Assembly (NCBI RefSeq): GCF_001632365.1
Contig: NW_024468543.1
Span: 142,132-206,131 of the forward strand
DNA: 64,000 nucleotides
DNA from: Laetiporus sulphureus 93-53
Taxonomy: Eukaryota; Basidiomycota; Agaricomycetes; Polyporales; Laetiporaceae
Direction: 5' to 3'
The first letter of the stretch is position 1. Each line of letters begins with the position of its first letter. Of this stretch, positions 11,940 to 24,378 are shown piece after piece. Both the position numbers and the translations under genes were made by a program. Under the pieces are notes generated by a model. The model did no database searches. It was not told where the DNA came from and saw nothing but the letters and a program-made list of their open reading frames with translations.

Positions 11940-14900
11940 ATGCTCCTTCGTATCCCCATAACGTTTTCATTAGAGACGATGCTGGAACTCCATGGGTCTT
12001 CCCACCTAACTCAGACAAGGCGTGATACTCTCCTGAAGAGCATCCAAAAGCGTTGTCCGAAAATCGTCTCCGTGGACGCAGTCCATCTGCACCTCGTCGA
12101 CTCACCTGAGGAGGAATTGTACCAACCAGGATCTAAGCCGCAGCTCGTCCTCAGTCGCTTGCTTCAGTATGGAGATGACATCACGCTTCCGGGCACCGCC
12201 GATGCCTTGCGCGCAGAGCACAACATTGCCTTTGTCTTGCCCCGCCCAGGATCTGTATCTCCCTGGTCCAGCAAGGCAACCGATATCGCTGCAATATGTG
12301 GGCTGAAGAAGTACGTCAAACGTATCGAGCGAGGTGTCATCTTTGTTTTCAAGACTTCGGAAGGAGACCTGACGAAGGACGACCTCGCCTCCTTCGCGGA
12401 CCTCATACATGACCGTATGACTCAGGTCGTCCAGCTCACGCACCCTGATCCCGAGGTCATATTCTCTCACAAGACTACAAAGCCTCTCGTCACCGTTGAC
12501 CTGATATCAGACAGCAAGAATGCCGGAGCTGCTCGCGAGAAGCTGGTCGCTGCAAACAAGGAGCTAGGGTTGGCGTTGTCTTCCGATGAGATTGACTACC
12601 TGGTGGACGCATTCGTGTCTGGCTCCTCTCCTATCGGCCGCAACCCCACCGATGCCGAGCTATTTATGTTCGCTCAAGTCAATTCCGAGCACTGCAGGCA
12701 CAAGATATTCAATGCATCGTGGACTGTCGACGATGCCTTGCAGGATACGTCTCTATTCCAGATGATCAGGAACACAGAGAAGGTCTGCGGGAAAGGAACG
12801 ATCTCAGCCTATTCGGATAACGCAGCAGTGTTTGAAGGACATTCCGCCCCTCGCTTCGGAGTCTCATTCGCGGACCAAGCGTCTCCGCGGTATGAGGCGC
12901 AGGTCGAGGATATGCCCATTCTCATCAAAATCGAGACCCACAACCACCCGACCGCCGTGTCGCCGTACCCTGGGGCGGCAACTGGATCGGGAGGTGAGAT
13001 CAGAGACGAGGGCGCTGTCGGCCGAGGATCAAAGCCCAAAGCGGGTCTCGCGGGCTTCACCGTCTCCAACCTGCTGATACCTGGCTTCGAGCAGCCCTGG
13101 GAGACGGACTTTGGCCACCCCGCTCACATCGCGTCTGCTCTTGACATCATGATCGAGGGCCCCCTCGGCGCGAGTGGGTTCAACAACGAGTTCGGACGCC
13201 CTGCTTTAGCCGGATACTTCCGCACGTTCGCAGAACGCGTTCCTGCTGGTACAGAAGGGGAGCTGGAGACTCGTGGTTACCACAAGCCGATCATGATCGC
13301 TGGCGGTCTGGGTAACGTCCGTCCCTCCTTCGCGATGAAATCTAAGATTTCTCCAGGAGCCAAGATCATCGTGCTTGGTGGCCCCGGTTTACTGATCGGT
13401 CTTGGCGGAGGAGCAGCAAGCAGTCAAGTGTCCGGTGCCGGCTCGGCTGAACTGGATTTTGCGAGTGTGCAACGAGACAATGCGGAGATGCAGCGGCGCT
13501 GTCAGCAGGTCATCGATGCGTGCGTCTACCTCGGTGAGGGAAACCCTATACAGTCCATCCACGATGTCGGCGCCGGTGGTCTCTCGAACGCTCTGCCGGA
13601 GCTGGTGCACGACTCCGGTCTGGGAGCTATCTTCGAGATACGTGACGTCCTCGTGGCGGATACGAGCATGTCGCCCATGGAGATCTGGTGCAACGAGAGT
13701 CAGGAGCGATACGTCCTCGCCATTTCACCAGAGAAGGAGTCAGATTTCACTGCACTGGCACAGCGTGAACGATGTCCCTTTTCCGTCGTCGGTGTTTCGA
13801 CGGTGGAGGAGGAGCTCATCGTCACAGATCGCCTATTTAAGACGGATGTCATCCGGCTGAAGATGTCAACGTTGTTCGGCAAGCCTCCCAGGATGCACCG
13901 CTCCGACTCGACCAAGCTGATCACCTACGTCCCGTTCGATACCTCGCTGGCTCGGTATGTGCCCTCAGCTACCACCTCCCAGGACCGCATCGCTGCTGCT
14001 GTCCACCGCGTTCTCCGCCTGCCTTCCGTAGGCTCCAAATCATTCCTCATCACGATCGGAGACCGCTCCATCACGGGTCTCGTCGCCCGGGATCAGATGG
14101 TCGGGCCCTGGCAGGTACCCGTAGCGGACGTCGCCGTCACCCAAGCGTCATACGGCTTCGACGTGCCCTTCGGAGAGGCAATGGCCATGGGCGAACGCAC
14201 ACCATTGGCGTTGCTCAGCGCAGCAGCGTCTGCCCGCATGGCGGTCGCAGAATCCCTCATGAACCTCACCGCCGCTCACATCGGTGATCTGAGCCGCGTG
14301 AAGCTCAGTGCGAACTGGATGTGTGCCGCGTCGAAAGCGGGCGAGGGTGCGGCGCTCTACGCGGCCGTCAAGGCTATCGGTATGGAGCTCTGCCCCGCGC
14401 TCGGTGTGGGCATCCCCGTGGGCAAGGACTCGATGTCGATGTCGATGAAGTGGAGGGAGGGCGAAGAGCAACGCGAGGTCAGCGCGCCTCTGTCCCTGAT
14501 CGTGACCGCGTTCGCGAGAGTGGAGGATACTGGCGCAACCTGGACTCCTCAGTTGCAGACTGATGCTGGCGAGCCTACTGTGCTTGTGTTCTTCGACCTG
14601 GCAGAGAGTAAGCAGCGCCTTGGAGGGTCGGCTGTGGCGCAGGTGTTCAAGGAGATTGGCTCGGAGGCACCAGACGTCGAGAATGCTGCACAACTTAAAG
14701 TGTTCCTGATCGGCTGTCGGACTGTTCGAGAGAAAGCATCCGGGCTCGTTCTTGCATACCACGACAGGTCAGATGGAGGATTGTTCACAACACTGGCAGA
14801 AATGGCATTCGCTGGGCGTGTTGGCGTTGATGTCTCCCTCGATGAGGTTATGGTCTCTGGCGATCCCATTTCGACCCTATTTAACGAAGAACTCGGTGCC

Positions 14901-16025
14901 GTCATGCAGGTCTGTCAGTCACAAGTTGATGAACTTAAGAGCATCTTCGCCAATGTCGGGTTCCCGGTGGCGTGCATCCATATCATTGGTCAAGTGTACG
15001 AGACCGATGAAACATTCAAGATCACGCAACAAAATGCAACCATCTATACCAGTACCCGGGCAGAGCTGCAGCGCATCTGGGCAGAAACTTCTTACAGGAT
15101 GCAGTCACTTCGGGACGACCCCGTCAGCGCGAAGGAGGAATACGACCTCATCAGTGACGCATCATACAAAGGCATCTATTACGATCTCTCCTTCTCGCCC
15201 GAACCGGCCCGCGACATCTCCCACCGCCCCAAGGTGGCTATCCTCCGTGAGCAAGGCGTCAATGGCCAAGTCGAGATGGCATGGGCGTTCACCGCAGCGG
15301 GCTTTGACGCGATCGACGTGCACATGTCCGACATCCTCAGTGGCGCCGCCTCCTTAAGCGCGTTCCGCGGCTTCGCAGCTTGTGGCGGGTTCTCCTACGG
15401 CGACGTCCTCGGCGCAGGCAAGGGCTGGGCGAACTCGGTACTACTCAACGCGCACGCGCGCGGCGAGTTTGGCGAGTTCTTCGCGCGGGAAGACACGTTC
15501 GCGCTCGGCGTGTGCAATGGGTGCCAGTTCCTGAGTCACCTGCACGAGATCGTGCCCGGCGCGCATGCGTGGCCCGCGTTCAAGCAAAACCGCAGCGAGC
15601 GCTTCGAGGGCCGCGTGTGTACTGTGGAGATCGTACCTAGTGCGGTGACGAGCCGCTCGGTGTTCCTGCACGACATGGCAGGCTCGCGGCTGCCCGTGGC
15701 GGTGGCGCACGGCGAGGGCCGTGCGGCGTTTGCGAGCGAAGAGGACCGGGAGAAGCTGGAGGCGCAGGGACTGGTGGCACTGCGTTATGTTGACTCGACG
15801 GGACAGCCCACGGAGATGTACCCGCTCAACCCGAACGGCAGCCCGGGCGGTATTACTGGGTTGCATACGCCAGATGGGCGTGTGCTGGCGCTGATGCCCC
15901 ATCCTGAGAGAGTCGTCAGGCTGCAGTGCAACAGCTGGTATCCTCCCGAGTTTAATGACTCTTGGAAGGGGGTGGGTCCGTGGTTCAGGCTCTTCCAGAA
16001 CGCGCGGAGATGGTGTGGAAACTAA
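11940..16025 (+). CDS. ADE6: Phosphoribosylformylglycinamidine synthase (FGAM synthase, FGAR amidotransferase)
   Basis: A single uninterrupted frame of 1361 residues, matching the roughly 1350-residue eukaryotic enzyme. It converts FGAR, ATP and glutamine to FGAM in step four of cytosolic purine synthesis. The N-terminal and linker domains are followed by the AIRS-like synthase region: [10 protein letters not shown] near residue 255, [28 protein letters not shown] near 335-360, and the second half with [12 protein letters not shown]. The C-terminal glutaminase domain starts near [11 protein letters not shown]. Its nucleophile is in GVCNGCQ (Cys1192, codon 15513) and its His and Glu in MPHPE (His1321, Glu1323). 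A second in-frame ATG at 11979 (MLELHGS) aligns better with the usual fungal start, so the first 13 residues may not be real. Absence of introns is notable among intron-rich neighbours. Confidence 0.97.
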   Translation: MLLRIPITFSLETMLELHGSSHLTQTRRDTLLKSIQKRCPKIVSVDAVHLHLVDSPEEELYQPGSKPQLVLSRLLQYGDDITLPGTADALRAEHNIAFVLPRPGSVSPWSSKATDIAAICGLKKYVKRIERGVIFVFKTSEGDLTKDDLASFADLIHDRMTQVVQLTHPDPEVIFSHKTTKPLVTVDLISDSKNAGAAREKLVAANKELGLALSSDEIDYLVDAFVSGSSPIGRNPTDAELFMFAQVNSEHCRHKIFNASWTVDDALQDTSLFQMIRNTEKVCGKGTISAYSDNAAVFEGHSAPRFGVSFADQASPRYEAQVEDMPILIKIETHNHPTAVSPYPGAATGSGGEIRDEGAVGRGSKPKAGLAGFTVSNLLIPGFEQPWETDFGHPAHIASALDIMIEGPLGASGFNNEFGRPALAGYFRTFAERVPAGTEGELETRGYHKPIMIAGGLGNVRPSFAMKSKISPGAKIIVLGGPGLLIGLGGGAASSQVSGAGSAELDFASVQRDNAEMQRRCQQVIDACVYLGEGNPIQSIHDVGAGGLSNALPELVHDSGLGAIFEIRDVLVADTSMSPMEIWCNESQERYVLAISPEKESDFTALAQRERCPFSVVGVSTVEEELIVTDRLFKTDVIRLKMSTLFGKPPRMHRSDSTKLITYVPFDTSLARYVPSATTSQDRIAAAVHRVLRLPSVGSKSFLITIGDRSITGLVARDQMVGPWQVPVADVAVTQASYGFDVPFGEAMAMGERTPLALLSAAASARMAVAESLMNLTAAHIGDLSRVKLSANWMCAASKAGEGAALYAAVKAIGMELCPALGVGIPVGKDSMSMSMKWREGEEQREVSAPLSLIVTAFARVEDTGATWTPQLQTDAGEPTVLVFFDLAESKQRLGGSAVAQVFKEIGSEAPDVENAAQLKVFLIGCRTVREKASGLVLAYHDRSDGGLFTTLAEMAFAGRVGVDVSLDEVMVSGDPISTLFNEELGAVMQVCQSQVDELKSIFANVGFPVACIHIIGQVYETDETFKITQQNATIYTSTRAELQRIWAETSYRMQSLRDDPVSAKEEYDLISDASYKGIYYDLSFSPEPARDISHRPKVAILREQGVNGQVEMAWAFTAAGFDAIDVHMSDILSGAASLSAFRGFAACGGFSYGDVLGAGKGWANSVLLNAHARGEFGEFFAREDTFALGVCNGCQFLSHLHEIVPGAHAWPAFKQNRSERFEGRVCTVEIVPSAVTSRSVFLHDMAGSRLPVAVAHGEGRAAFASEEDREKLEAQGLVALRYVDSTGQPTEMYPLNPNGSPGGITGLHTPDGRVLALMPHPERVVRLQCNSWYPPEFNDSWKGVGPWFRLFQNARRWCGN

Positions 16026-17004
16026 AAGAGCGCTGAGCTCGTTTGATGTTCTCTAACATAAGATTGATGTACCCAGACATAAATATACATAGCAGAATCC
16101 AGTGTTGCGGGTGATATCCCGCTGCTAGGAGGCGCTGATGAGCACAAGGTCCGGTACGACTGCTTCTCTCCGCCGCCGATGTGAGCAAAGAGTAGTCTGC
16201 AAAGTAGAGTGATTATATCGCGTCATACTCGCGCATTTGGCTCCAGCTTAGGAGATAAACCTACTTTAGCGTTCAATACATGGCAGTTTGCCTGCGTCCT
16301 CCGCAATGAAGAGGCGACGGACATATCATGAATTCACAGTTAGATGACGTTGAAACAGATATTACATCGAAGAAAACAGATATCGTCGAAGACATGATAA
16401 CATCACCAGAGTACAGTAGGCGTTTATGAAATCCAAAGCTCCGATGGCAGCAGAGTCATAGTGCCTGTCTTGTTTGTAACCTAGCGAGAGGGTCGTGTGA
16501 ACAGTGACACAGTTCTCGTAATGCTGTGCCAGCGCGCGAACATAGGAAGGAGGACGAAGCAGGCGGGTATGCAGTTGATGTCGTTGTCAGCCAGTAGTGT
16601 TACGCGTCGGAATAACGAAGCGGTGCGCGCGTTCCTAATGAGACAGAATTCCGCAAACCACTCGGTGAGGTCGCACGGCATCCTAGGATATACAGAAGCT
16701 GTCCACTCGAAACCCAAGGTCCCTGGCGCATTGGCGCGGGCAGAGCTTCGCCAGCGAATATGAGGAGGGAGGGAAGGAGGAAGCGGCCGGTCAACTCAGC
16801 GCACGGGCCACTCGCAGTCAAGGGGAGAGCCGAGGCACGTGCATCGAGGGAGACCTGCGGTGGAGGGCGGGCTGCGCGCCATTCTTGTCTGCTTCCTCCC
16901 TCACCTCATCGTGCGTCCCTCTTATTTCTCACTTTCCCTTTTCTGCGTCGCTCATTGTATTCCAGGTCTCATCACTAGCGTCTCTTCTCCTTCTGACAAA
17001 TCGT
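16026..17004. other. Intergenic, no gene supported
   Basis: Short frames on both strands lack splice signals or recognisable protein features. The last 150 bp are pyrimidine-rich (runs of CTTCTCC and TTTCCCTTTTC), typical of a fungal core promoter for the gene starting at 17005. Confidence 0.45.
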
Positions 17005-18101
17005 ATGCGATTGAATAATTACCATATACTGCTGGCCGGAGCCAGCCTGGGTGAGTGCTGCGGACACCGTTACATCGATTGACCGAGCAAACTCTGACTT
17101 GTGGCCCGTTTCCACGACCCACCACCAGTCTTGCAAGCCAGCGCTGCGCCTATCCGCGTCGTAGTTGTGACGTCTCATCATGAAGTGTCCACCCAGCCCT
17201 TCGTCGACGCCAATGGCCAGGCCAGCAGTCCCATGCATCACCCGATGCAAGTGCTACCTATGAACAAGACGTTTGTCGAATCTGTCCGCGGGAATAGAGC
17301 TCATCACTGTGGCGGGCTTCGTGAGAAGGCCATGCGTCTCTCCAACCAGATCTTTGGCTTCCCTGCGCTGGACGCTCTCCCACCGTCCCACCACGCTCAT
17401 GCTGTCCCGCCCCTGCCTCAAGTCCCGAATCCTGAACCCGGGCGTGTCTCCATCCTGCCCTACATCGGCACGCCGATCGCACTCGACAATGCTCACACTA
17501 ATGAACACAGCGCCGACACCAAAGAGGAAGGCGCTGGAGCTGCGGTCGCCCACGACGTTGCTTATGCCGAACCTCTGCGCAAGCTGCCGTCTGGCTTAGG
17601 GTACACACCCGAGATGGGCCCTGTGCGTATTGTGCACATGAATGGCGAGGAGGGGTATGGCCCCAGAATGCGCTTCCGCCACCGCCGCGGACCTTTCCTC
17701 CGCCGCATCCACTTTGCGCTGATGGCGCTCGGTCCTTGGGAGGGTAGAGCCGTTGCCTTTGTACTCGGTGAGTCCGACTTTCATTGCTGCCTTCCCTATT
17801 ACTTCTCTGTATGCGCACGATGATTCTGCTGCGCACGCCAGAGACGTGTGTGTACATGTTTGGTGCAAGTGCTGACTTGGGTTCTTTCACAGGATGCGGT
17901 ATAGGCGTCCTCCTCCGCATGGTGTGGGTCCTCGGCGTTGTGGTTGCGCGCTCACTCAGCGGCCGCCGCACCGAGGAGCCTGCCGAGTCCGTCTTCGATA
18001 TTGACGCTGAGGATATCCTCGTCCCTCCGCCGCAGTACACTGACGAGAAAGTTGCACTCATCGCTGCGGAGCAGAAGATTACCCCTACTCCCCAGGCTTA
18101 G
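17005..18101 (+). CDS. Signal-peptide, single-pass membrane protein of unknown function
   Basis: Three exons (17005-17050, 17129-17767, 17893-18101) give 297 residues; all introns are GT-AG and frames close exactly. The tiny first exon supplies a signal peptide, MRLNNYHILLAGASLVLQ, with a predicted cleavage after ASA just before APIRVVVV. The secreted part is rich in Pro, His and Arg. A conserved GPWEGRAVAFVLG segment leads into one membrane span around residues 228-247, after which lies an acidic cytosolic tail with DAEDILVPPPQYTDEK, including a PPxY-type motif (PPPQY) that could bind WW domains such as those of Rsp5-type ligases. I recall similar uncharacterised proteins in other agaricomycetes. 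Topology type I is inferred from the signal peptide and single span. Function unknown. Confidence 0.8.
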
Positions 18102-18141
18102 AGAGAGGTTCCATCAAGATCGAGCCATTTGAAGGAAGTTT

Positions 18142-18194
18142 TGAGTCGTCCTTCTTAGTTTGAAGGAAGGTTTGAGTCTAAGAAGAACGACTCA
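18142..18194. repeat. 17-bp hairpin just after the membrane-protein gene
   Basis: TGAGTCGTCCTTCTTAG and its near-perfect reverse complement (one mismatch) flank a 19-nt loop. It begins 40 bp after the stop codon at 18101, so it would lie in the 3' UTR. It may influence mRNA 3' ends or stability; it could also be a chance palindrome. Confidence 0.6.
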
Positions 18195-19596
18195 GTTTTC
18201 CACGACCTTTCTGGATGCCCGCCGTCAGAATTACTATGTCTATGTCTCTTTCTCCTCTCGTCAGTCAGTCCGTCGATCGTCCGTATCTTGACGCTTGTTG
18301 TAATTTTGACCATGTGGACAGTCCAGTAGTTCCTTCTCCTTCCCGTCCCTGCCACCCACCATCCGGTCTCATACACGTCTCCGTATACTTTTCGTACGAT
18401 ATCACATACTGTGTGCTGGCTTCGTCCCCCTTTCGTTGACGACTACTCCGTCCTGTAAGTGCTCTACCGGGTATTTACAGATCGGAATATACTGTCAGCA
18501 GTTTGATCGTGTCTAGTATATTTATGACGGGTATTTTGCCGTTTGTCGCTCATTTCGTTCATTTCACCCCTGGCTCTCTGAAGTAGGAGTTCGGCAGCAT
18601 GTGGCAAGTATTAAATGGCTAGCGCTGACCGTCGGCCGGTATTGTCGCAGTCGTCCTAGCTTTTGCGCTTACCAGATCACAGCCACCGACGGGACGAGCG
18701 TCCTGATATGGACTATCCACCTAGGTTCAAGCCACCATGATTGAGTACTGAGTGGGCACGAGCGCGAAGCAGAATGTCCAACGTGTTCGTCGACCAGCAA
18801 AGGCGGGCTGTGCGACCATCTCGTTCGTGGATGCTTGTAGAGTGGACCGGTGGCAACTCGAGCGAAAGATGTTCGCATTATACATGTTGGGAGCGCTATG
18901 GTACCGGAGTGCGGTTCACTGGATTGGTGAGTTTTTTTTGGAATATATGTTGCGTTGGTGAGATTTTATCTGGGGTTAGGCAAATGTCAGTCCGTGCATA
19001 TCGTCAGCATACGAGCAAGAGAGAACGAATCTCTCCGTTCTCATGATATCAAATCACTTTTCCTGCAACAATGACTGTGAGACACGGCGTTGAAACACCT
19101 TGAGCAGCGGTGGTGAATATTTTGCTGACACGGATCACTTGGAACCGAAATGACAATCGAAGTCGGTCGGTCGAGCTGTTCGGAACGTTTGGTCAAGACG
19201 AAGGGTTCTGCTACTAGTATCACATCCTTCCCCAGATGAACTGCTCTTGCGTTTGAAACAGCAGTATTATGGTGTGGCGATGCCGCGGAGGTGCGTGTCA
19301 GAATTGCACACGCCGTGTTGCTGGATGATAACACTTGATGACGCAGCGCTGTAAATGTCTCGGAGGGACGGCGAAACTGTGGAATCTTTACGGTCACTCA
19401 AAAAGCGAGTTTGTTGCAGAACGACGAAGGAGGTTTATCAATGATGTTCATCAATACCTCTGACCAAAAGTCCAGCTAGAAGGAGGGGTAGGCCGCCGGT
19501 CGCGCACGATCAACGTTCAACGGGAGAGCCGCTATTATCGAGCTTCACGCATTCACGTCCCTAGCAGTGGTGGTTTCTTGGCAGCTGTTCTAACAT
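18195..19596. other. Intergenic, no gene supported
   Basis: The frames near 18670-19050 are short, overlap on both strands and show no domain. Nothing else is recognised. Confidence 0.4.
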
Positions 19597-19826
19597 GACG
19601 CACGAGAGCATGCTGTGCTGGTACGTGCAACTTCAGATCATAATAGCATTTGCACTGCAGGGCTGACCGGATTTCAATTACGACCATGTTGGCTGACTGG
19701 CTGCGACCCTCTTCTACGACGCACGAGAGCATGCTGTCCTGGCGCGCGCAAGTTCAGATCACAATGTTCGCGCTGCACGGCTGACCAGATTTCAGTTATG
19801 ACCGTGTTGGCTGACTGGCTGAGACC
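19597..19826 (+). repeat. Two-unit tandem repeat, period 121 bp
   Basis: The unit starting GACGCACGAGAGCATGCTGT at 19597 recurs at 19718. It shares the ends TTGGCTGACTGGCTG and is about 85% identical overall. It lies in the upstream region of the glycosyltransferase gene and may be part of its promoter. Confidence 0.8.
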
Positions 19827-19995
19827 GTGGGTTCCCCTCTCTCTTTTTTCTGCCAGCCGCAAGACAGAGTTCTTCGGTGCTGTCAGATTACGCCCTGTTT
19901 CCTTCCAGAAACCGTGCAGCCTTCTTGATATATACCCGCTTGCGTCTGTGCTCGTCTGCGCCCCGGAGTGGTGAAGGCGTGGAAGCCGTCGAAGG

Positions 19996-21634
19996 ATGCT
20001 TCAGCTGACATCTGATCACTTTCCCATATGTAAGTCGCGATTCTCTTCGCGGCGTAAATACATCCTCACCGCTACTTCTGTAGTCGTGCCGCTCGGAGTC
20101 ATAGGGTACGTCGTTATATATCGTGGCGTATCCAAGACTGACCAACGGTAGATTCTACCGCTACCTCTGGTACCTCATCCGCATCGCTGCCTGGTCCACC
20201 TACCGCCCCATCCCGCTCCCCGAAAATCCCACCTACGTCGCCTCAGAAGATGTCACCATCATCGTGCCCACCATCGACGCCGGCGAGGAGTTCATCGAAG
20301 CCGCACACACCTGGCTCGCCGGCAACCCGAAGGAAATCCTCATCATCACCGAGGAGCGCATGCGCGGCCCGCTGCAGGCCCTCGCGGATGCGGTCGACCC
20401 CGCGCACATCCGCGTGCTCACCGTGCCGTATGCTAACAAGCGCCTCCAGATGGCGCATGGCATCCACCATGCGACGACGGACATCATCGTGTTCGCGGAC
20501 GACGACGCGCTTTGGCCGTCGACGCTCCTCCCGTACGTCCTCGCGTGCTTTGAGGACCAGCGCATCGGCGGCGTTGGCACCGCGCAGCGCGTGACGCCCG
20601 TGCGAGAGCGCATGACGGTCTGGGAGGTCCTCGCCGCATTTCGCCTGTCCATACGCAATATCGAAATCGCTGCGTCGACACATATCGACGGCGGGATCCC
20701 CTGTCTGTCTGGGCGCACCGCTGCGTATCGTACTGTTATTTTAAAGGACCCCGGGTTCCTGCATGGCTTCACGCACGACTACTGGCTGGGGAAGTACCAG
20801 CTCAACTCGGGCGACGACAAGTTCTTGACGCGGTGGATGGTGAGCCATGGCTGGGACACTTACGTGCAGTGCTGTAGGGAGGCAGAGCTGCTGAGCACGA
20901 TGAAGCCGAATTGGAGGTTCCTGAAGCAGGTTCTGCGCTGGACGAGGAATACTTGGCGGTCGGACCTGCGCTCGCTGTTCATGGAGCGGCATATATGGAC
21001 GGCGCATCCTTATGTTGCATATACAATGGTATGAAGAAGCAACTAGGTCTATGTTCTTCTGACTGAATATGTTGGCTCAGGTCGACAAGCTGGTTAACCC
21101 ATTCACCCTCCTCGCCGGACCTTGCCTGGTAGCCTATGTCACGTATAAGAGCACCATCCCGGTTGATAGCGGAGGATATCACCTGCCACCATGGTTCGAA
21201 CCTCTCGTCTCCCTTTCCTGTCTCTATCCCACTCATTCATCTGCCTTATCAGGAACGTCGTCCTCAGCTACCTCGCATGGCTGCTCGCCACACGCACTGC
21301 GAAGCTGCTCCCGCACCTATGGTACCGCCCGCAAGACATCATCTACGTTCCCGCGTTCATCATCTTCGGATACTACTTTGCTATCATGAAGATTTACGCG
21401 CTCCTAACGCTGCACGAGGTTCGTCCTGCGCCATGGCCATCGTTGCATGTATAATGGAGGTACTCATGAACCTCTGCATCGCAGACCGGCTGGGGCACCC
21501 GCGCAGGCATCGGCGATCCTACTGCGGCTACCGCCGCTGTTGACACTCAGACAAACGCGAACACTCCTGGGTGTGCGGAGAAGGAGAAGCGGCGAGATCC
21601 TCCACCGTCTGAGTTCCCTTTTCCTCCGGTCTAA
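19996..21634 (+). CDS. CPS1: Cps1-like family 2 polysaccharide synthase (glycosyltransferase)
   Basis: Six exons (19996-20029, 20084-20105, 20152-21028, 21081-21193, 21253-21418, 21485-21634) give 453 residues. The processive GT2 signature is complete: VTIIVPTID near residue 50, the DDD triad of FADDDALWP (135-137), the acceptor segment GDDKFLTRW (240-241) and QVLRW (278-282, QxxRW). Membrane spans lie at the N-terminus (RYLWYLIRIAAW) and after the catalytic domain (TLLAGPCLVAYV, NVVLSYLAWLL, VPAFIIFGYYFAI). The tail LHETGWGTRAG is typical of fungal Cps1-type synthases. It should polymerise a cell-surface or capsule-type glycan from a UDP-sugar at the plasma membrane; the exact product cannot be read from sequence. 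The symbol is by similarity only. The first two exons, including a 22-nt microexon, are the least certain part. Confidence 0.88.
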
Positions 21635-22293
21635 GAACGCGAGTGGAATATCGACGTCACTGGCACGGCTTCCTATACGTCTCGTCATAATTTCTGGTAC
21701 ACTTTGATCGTTACTGCTAGACTCATATGCGTTATCTGTCGCTCGTCCACTCGTCACGATCTAGCCATTGTGTTTCAGTCCGTATATCTTCTGTACCGCC
21801 CATCTCATTCGCCCATCACAGTCGAGTCATTGCTTAAACTGTTTACTTTCTGTACTGCGCATACAATTCCGTACAGCGTCCCATGGGTTTTGAGGGACTG
21901 GTGGTGCTCTGTGTATCATATCCTGCGCACGCACAGGTTTCATGTAACCTCCTCCACGGAGCTGAACGCCGAGGCTGTGGAGTTCTCTCATGTTGGCATC
22001 TCGAGCGCACATCCATAAATTCTTATATATTAACGGGCATTACAGACGAAACGGAACTGCAGCCTTTAGATCCAGTGGGTGTCTTTAATCAGATGGCAAT
22101 GGGGAACGAGACCTTGCGAGTAACATCGAGGGAAGAGTGGATTTACTATGCACGATACGAGCCGAAAGTGGAAGGAGCATGGCAATCCAGGTCAGTATCA
22201 GTGGAGGACGACGGGAGACATAGGCTTGGGGGATGAGTACTGAGTGGACAGGGAAATGCGTGAAGCGGATCTGCGTAAGACTACGGTGAGCAG
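21635..22293. other. Convergent intergenic region
   Basis: This lies between the stop codons of the glycosyltransferase (+) and the first RBR gene (-), so it holds two 3' flanks. A segment around 21985-22055 (CATGTTGGCATC, then TTACAGACGA) is related to 24770-24840, the 3' flank of the other RBR gene, and marks one end of the tandem duplication unit. Confidence 0.55.
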
Positions 22294-24378
22294 TCAGTCG
22301 GAACCTTCTATGGGCACGATCCACGTCCAGCGACCATCCCTGAAGCCCCTGGCCGTGTCCTCCAGCATGATCTCGTTGCGCTTGTGCACGTACACCTAAG
22401 TGGATGAATGGCATCAGAATCAACGGTAGCGGAACCTGCACAATTACGACTACTCACCGTCTTGTCCGTCACCTTCTGGCGAAGCTCCTTGATCGCCTCG
22501 GGATCAATCGGTGACTCGATCAGCTCTGACAGTTCCTCAACCGCCCGTTCCAGGTCACTGGAATCCCCAGAAATTCATGAGACTTTGGATGCTCCGGTGA
22601 GATGATCAACTGGCACATACCGCTGATTATCCTCAAACAGCTCCTTCTCGTTGCCCTTCTCAAGGAAGTATGCCATACCATACGTCCACATCAGTGTCGT
22701 GCGGCACTTGATCACCTCGTCCACTGCCTTCTTCATGAATTGTACCTCGATCCACGAAAGCTCGGACATGATCTGCATCTCTTCCATCTTCTTCTCTGTC
22801 TTCGCATACAGCTCTACAGACAGCTTCTTCGACTGTTCATGGTTCGCCCAGCGGTTGTAGTACTGCGAACGGAGAGTAGATTGTAAGACCGGCGTGGCAA
22901 ACAATGAGAGATTGGCCGACGTACGTGTAGGTACCGCTCCAAGGATGCACGGCTTCGCGACTGAGCATCTCGCGCATCGACACTTGTCTTCTCATCATAT
23001 CGGTTGCAGTTGTACCACGACGAGCCATGCTCGGACCAAGGACCTATATGCGTTGTTAATCAAGCATTCGTCGACATACAACGGGTCTTCTCACCCATGC
23101 ACACCCAGCAAAACTCATACTTGCATTTCTTGCACGTCATGTGGCTGAAGATAACATATGAATGGACATCTCACGAGCGGCAGCGACCACACTCACTTGC
23201 AACCACCATTCTTCTCGATCGTGCTCTGACATTTGCTGCACTCCTTCGTGTTACTCTTGATCCAATTCGCCGTCTCGCTGTCGTCGTGACACTTCTGCAA
23301 CCACATACGCGCGATGACGCAAATGACCGGCCGATGGTCGCTATCGATGTTGCAGCCAAAACAGAACTTGTGCCCCGCTTCGCACGTCACGATCGGTACA
23401 ATCTTCAAAAGAACAGACCTGTTTGGCACCGCCGAACATGACACCGTATAAGTGCAAGACGGATATGGACAATACTTCAAATTGTGCATGTTGGACACGA
23501 ACTGCCTGACGAGCAGCTCCTGGAAACGCTTCCACGTCTCAGCATCCTCTCCCAAGGCTTCATGGACAAACGGATCCGGGGTGGAAATCGAGCAACGCTC
23601 CGCCATGCAGGTGATCCAGGACTCGGCCTCGGTGCGGATCTTGCTGGTCACGTACGCATTCCAACACGATTTGCAGAACTTGTGATTGCAACACAACGCC
23701 ATCGTCTCCGTCTGTTCCTCGTCGAAGCAAATTGGACAGACAAACCTAGCGTCTTCCACTGGCGGGCTGATTCGTTCGAGGATCTTAGAGGCACCAGACT
23801 TGAGTGCAAGAGTCCCTGCACTTTTTCCGCTCTTCCGGATGCCCGACGTAGAACGCGAGGACGAGGACGAAAGGTTCGAGCGCCCAGCAGGCTCTGGCGC
23901 CTTCTTGGGCGGTATGATGCCCGCAGCAACTGAAACGGTTGTCGGGTTGTCCATATATTTCTCGATCAGCCTCTCCTTGTTCCAGTCCAAGTGACGCAAG
24001 AGCAAGGACGCCGTGGGTGTCTGCAACGAAGAACGTAAATATATACTATGCCAAAGTCGGATGATGCGGAGGTACTCACGTCGACCCCACATATCTCGCT
24101 GATGTAGTCGATATCCGCCTTCATCATCTTCTCGATGTCCGTCTGGCTTAGGGAATCGTACTCAACCTCGTATATCTTGTGGTGCGGATGCTCTTGCGAG
24201 CTGAAGTCGTTGAACGCATCAAGCTCCATCTCCGAGGCAGATTCTGCAGTGTGCTTGATCAGCAACCCGAGGAGGACAACCGACAGGAACACTCACCATC
24301 CTCGTCTTCGTCGAGCATATCATCGTCGTCGTCGTAGTATTCGACGTTCTCGTCGGAGTATTCATCGTTGGAGGACAT
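22294..24378 (-). CDS. Ariadne-type RBR E3 ubiquitin ligase, tandem copy 1
   Basis: Eight exons (24378-24297, 24243-24080, 24020-23197, 23144-23095, 23043-22925, 22862-22621, 22557-22458, 22395-22294) give 560 residues. An acidic N-terminus (EYYDDDDD) and a UBA-like region with [17 protein letters not shown] precede RING1 (CPICFDEEQ from residue 177), the IBR domain ([10 protein letters not shown] to CFGCN) and RING2. In RING2 the segment NGGCNHMTCKKC contains the catalytic cysteine at residue 356, which accepts ubiquitin from the E2. The C-terminal ariadne helices ([31 protein letters not shown]) autoinhibit the ligase in known family members. The family works with neddylated cullin ligases; direct evidence for that here is lacking. 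The gene is a near copy of its neighbour at 25076-27147. Confidence 0.95.

Noticed and set aside
14148..14762. 204-codon minus-strand frame inside FGAM synthase, and similar antisense frames at 15441-15902
   Set aside because: Antisense shadows of a GC-rich, conserved coding region; no domain and no splice logic.
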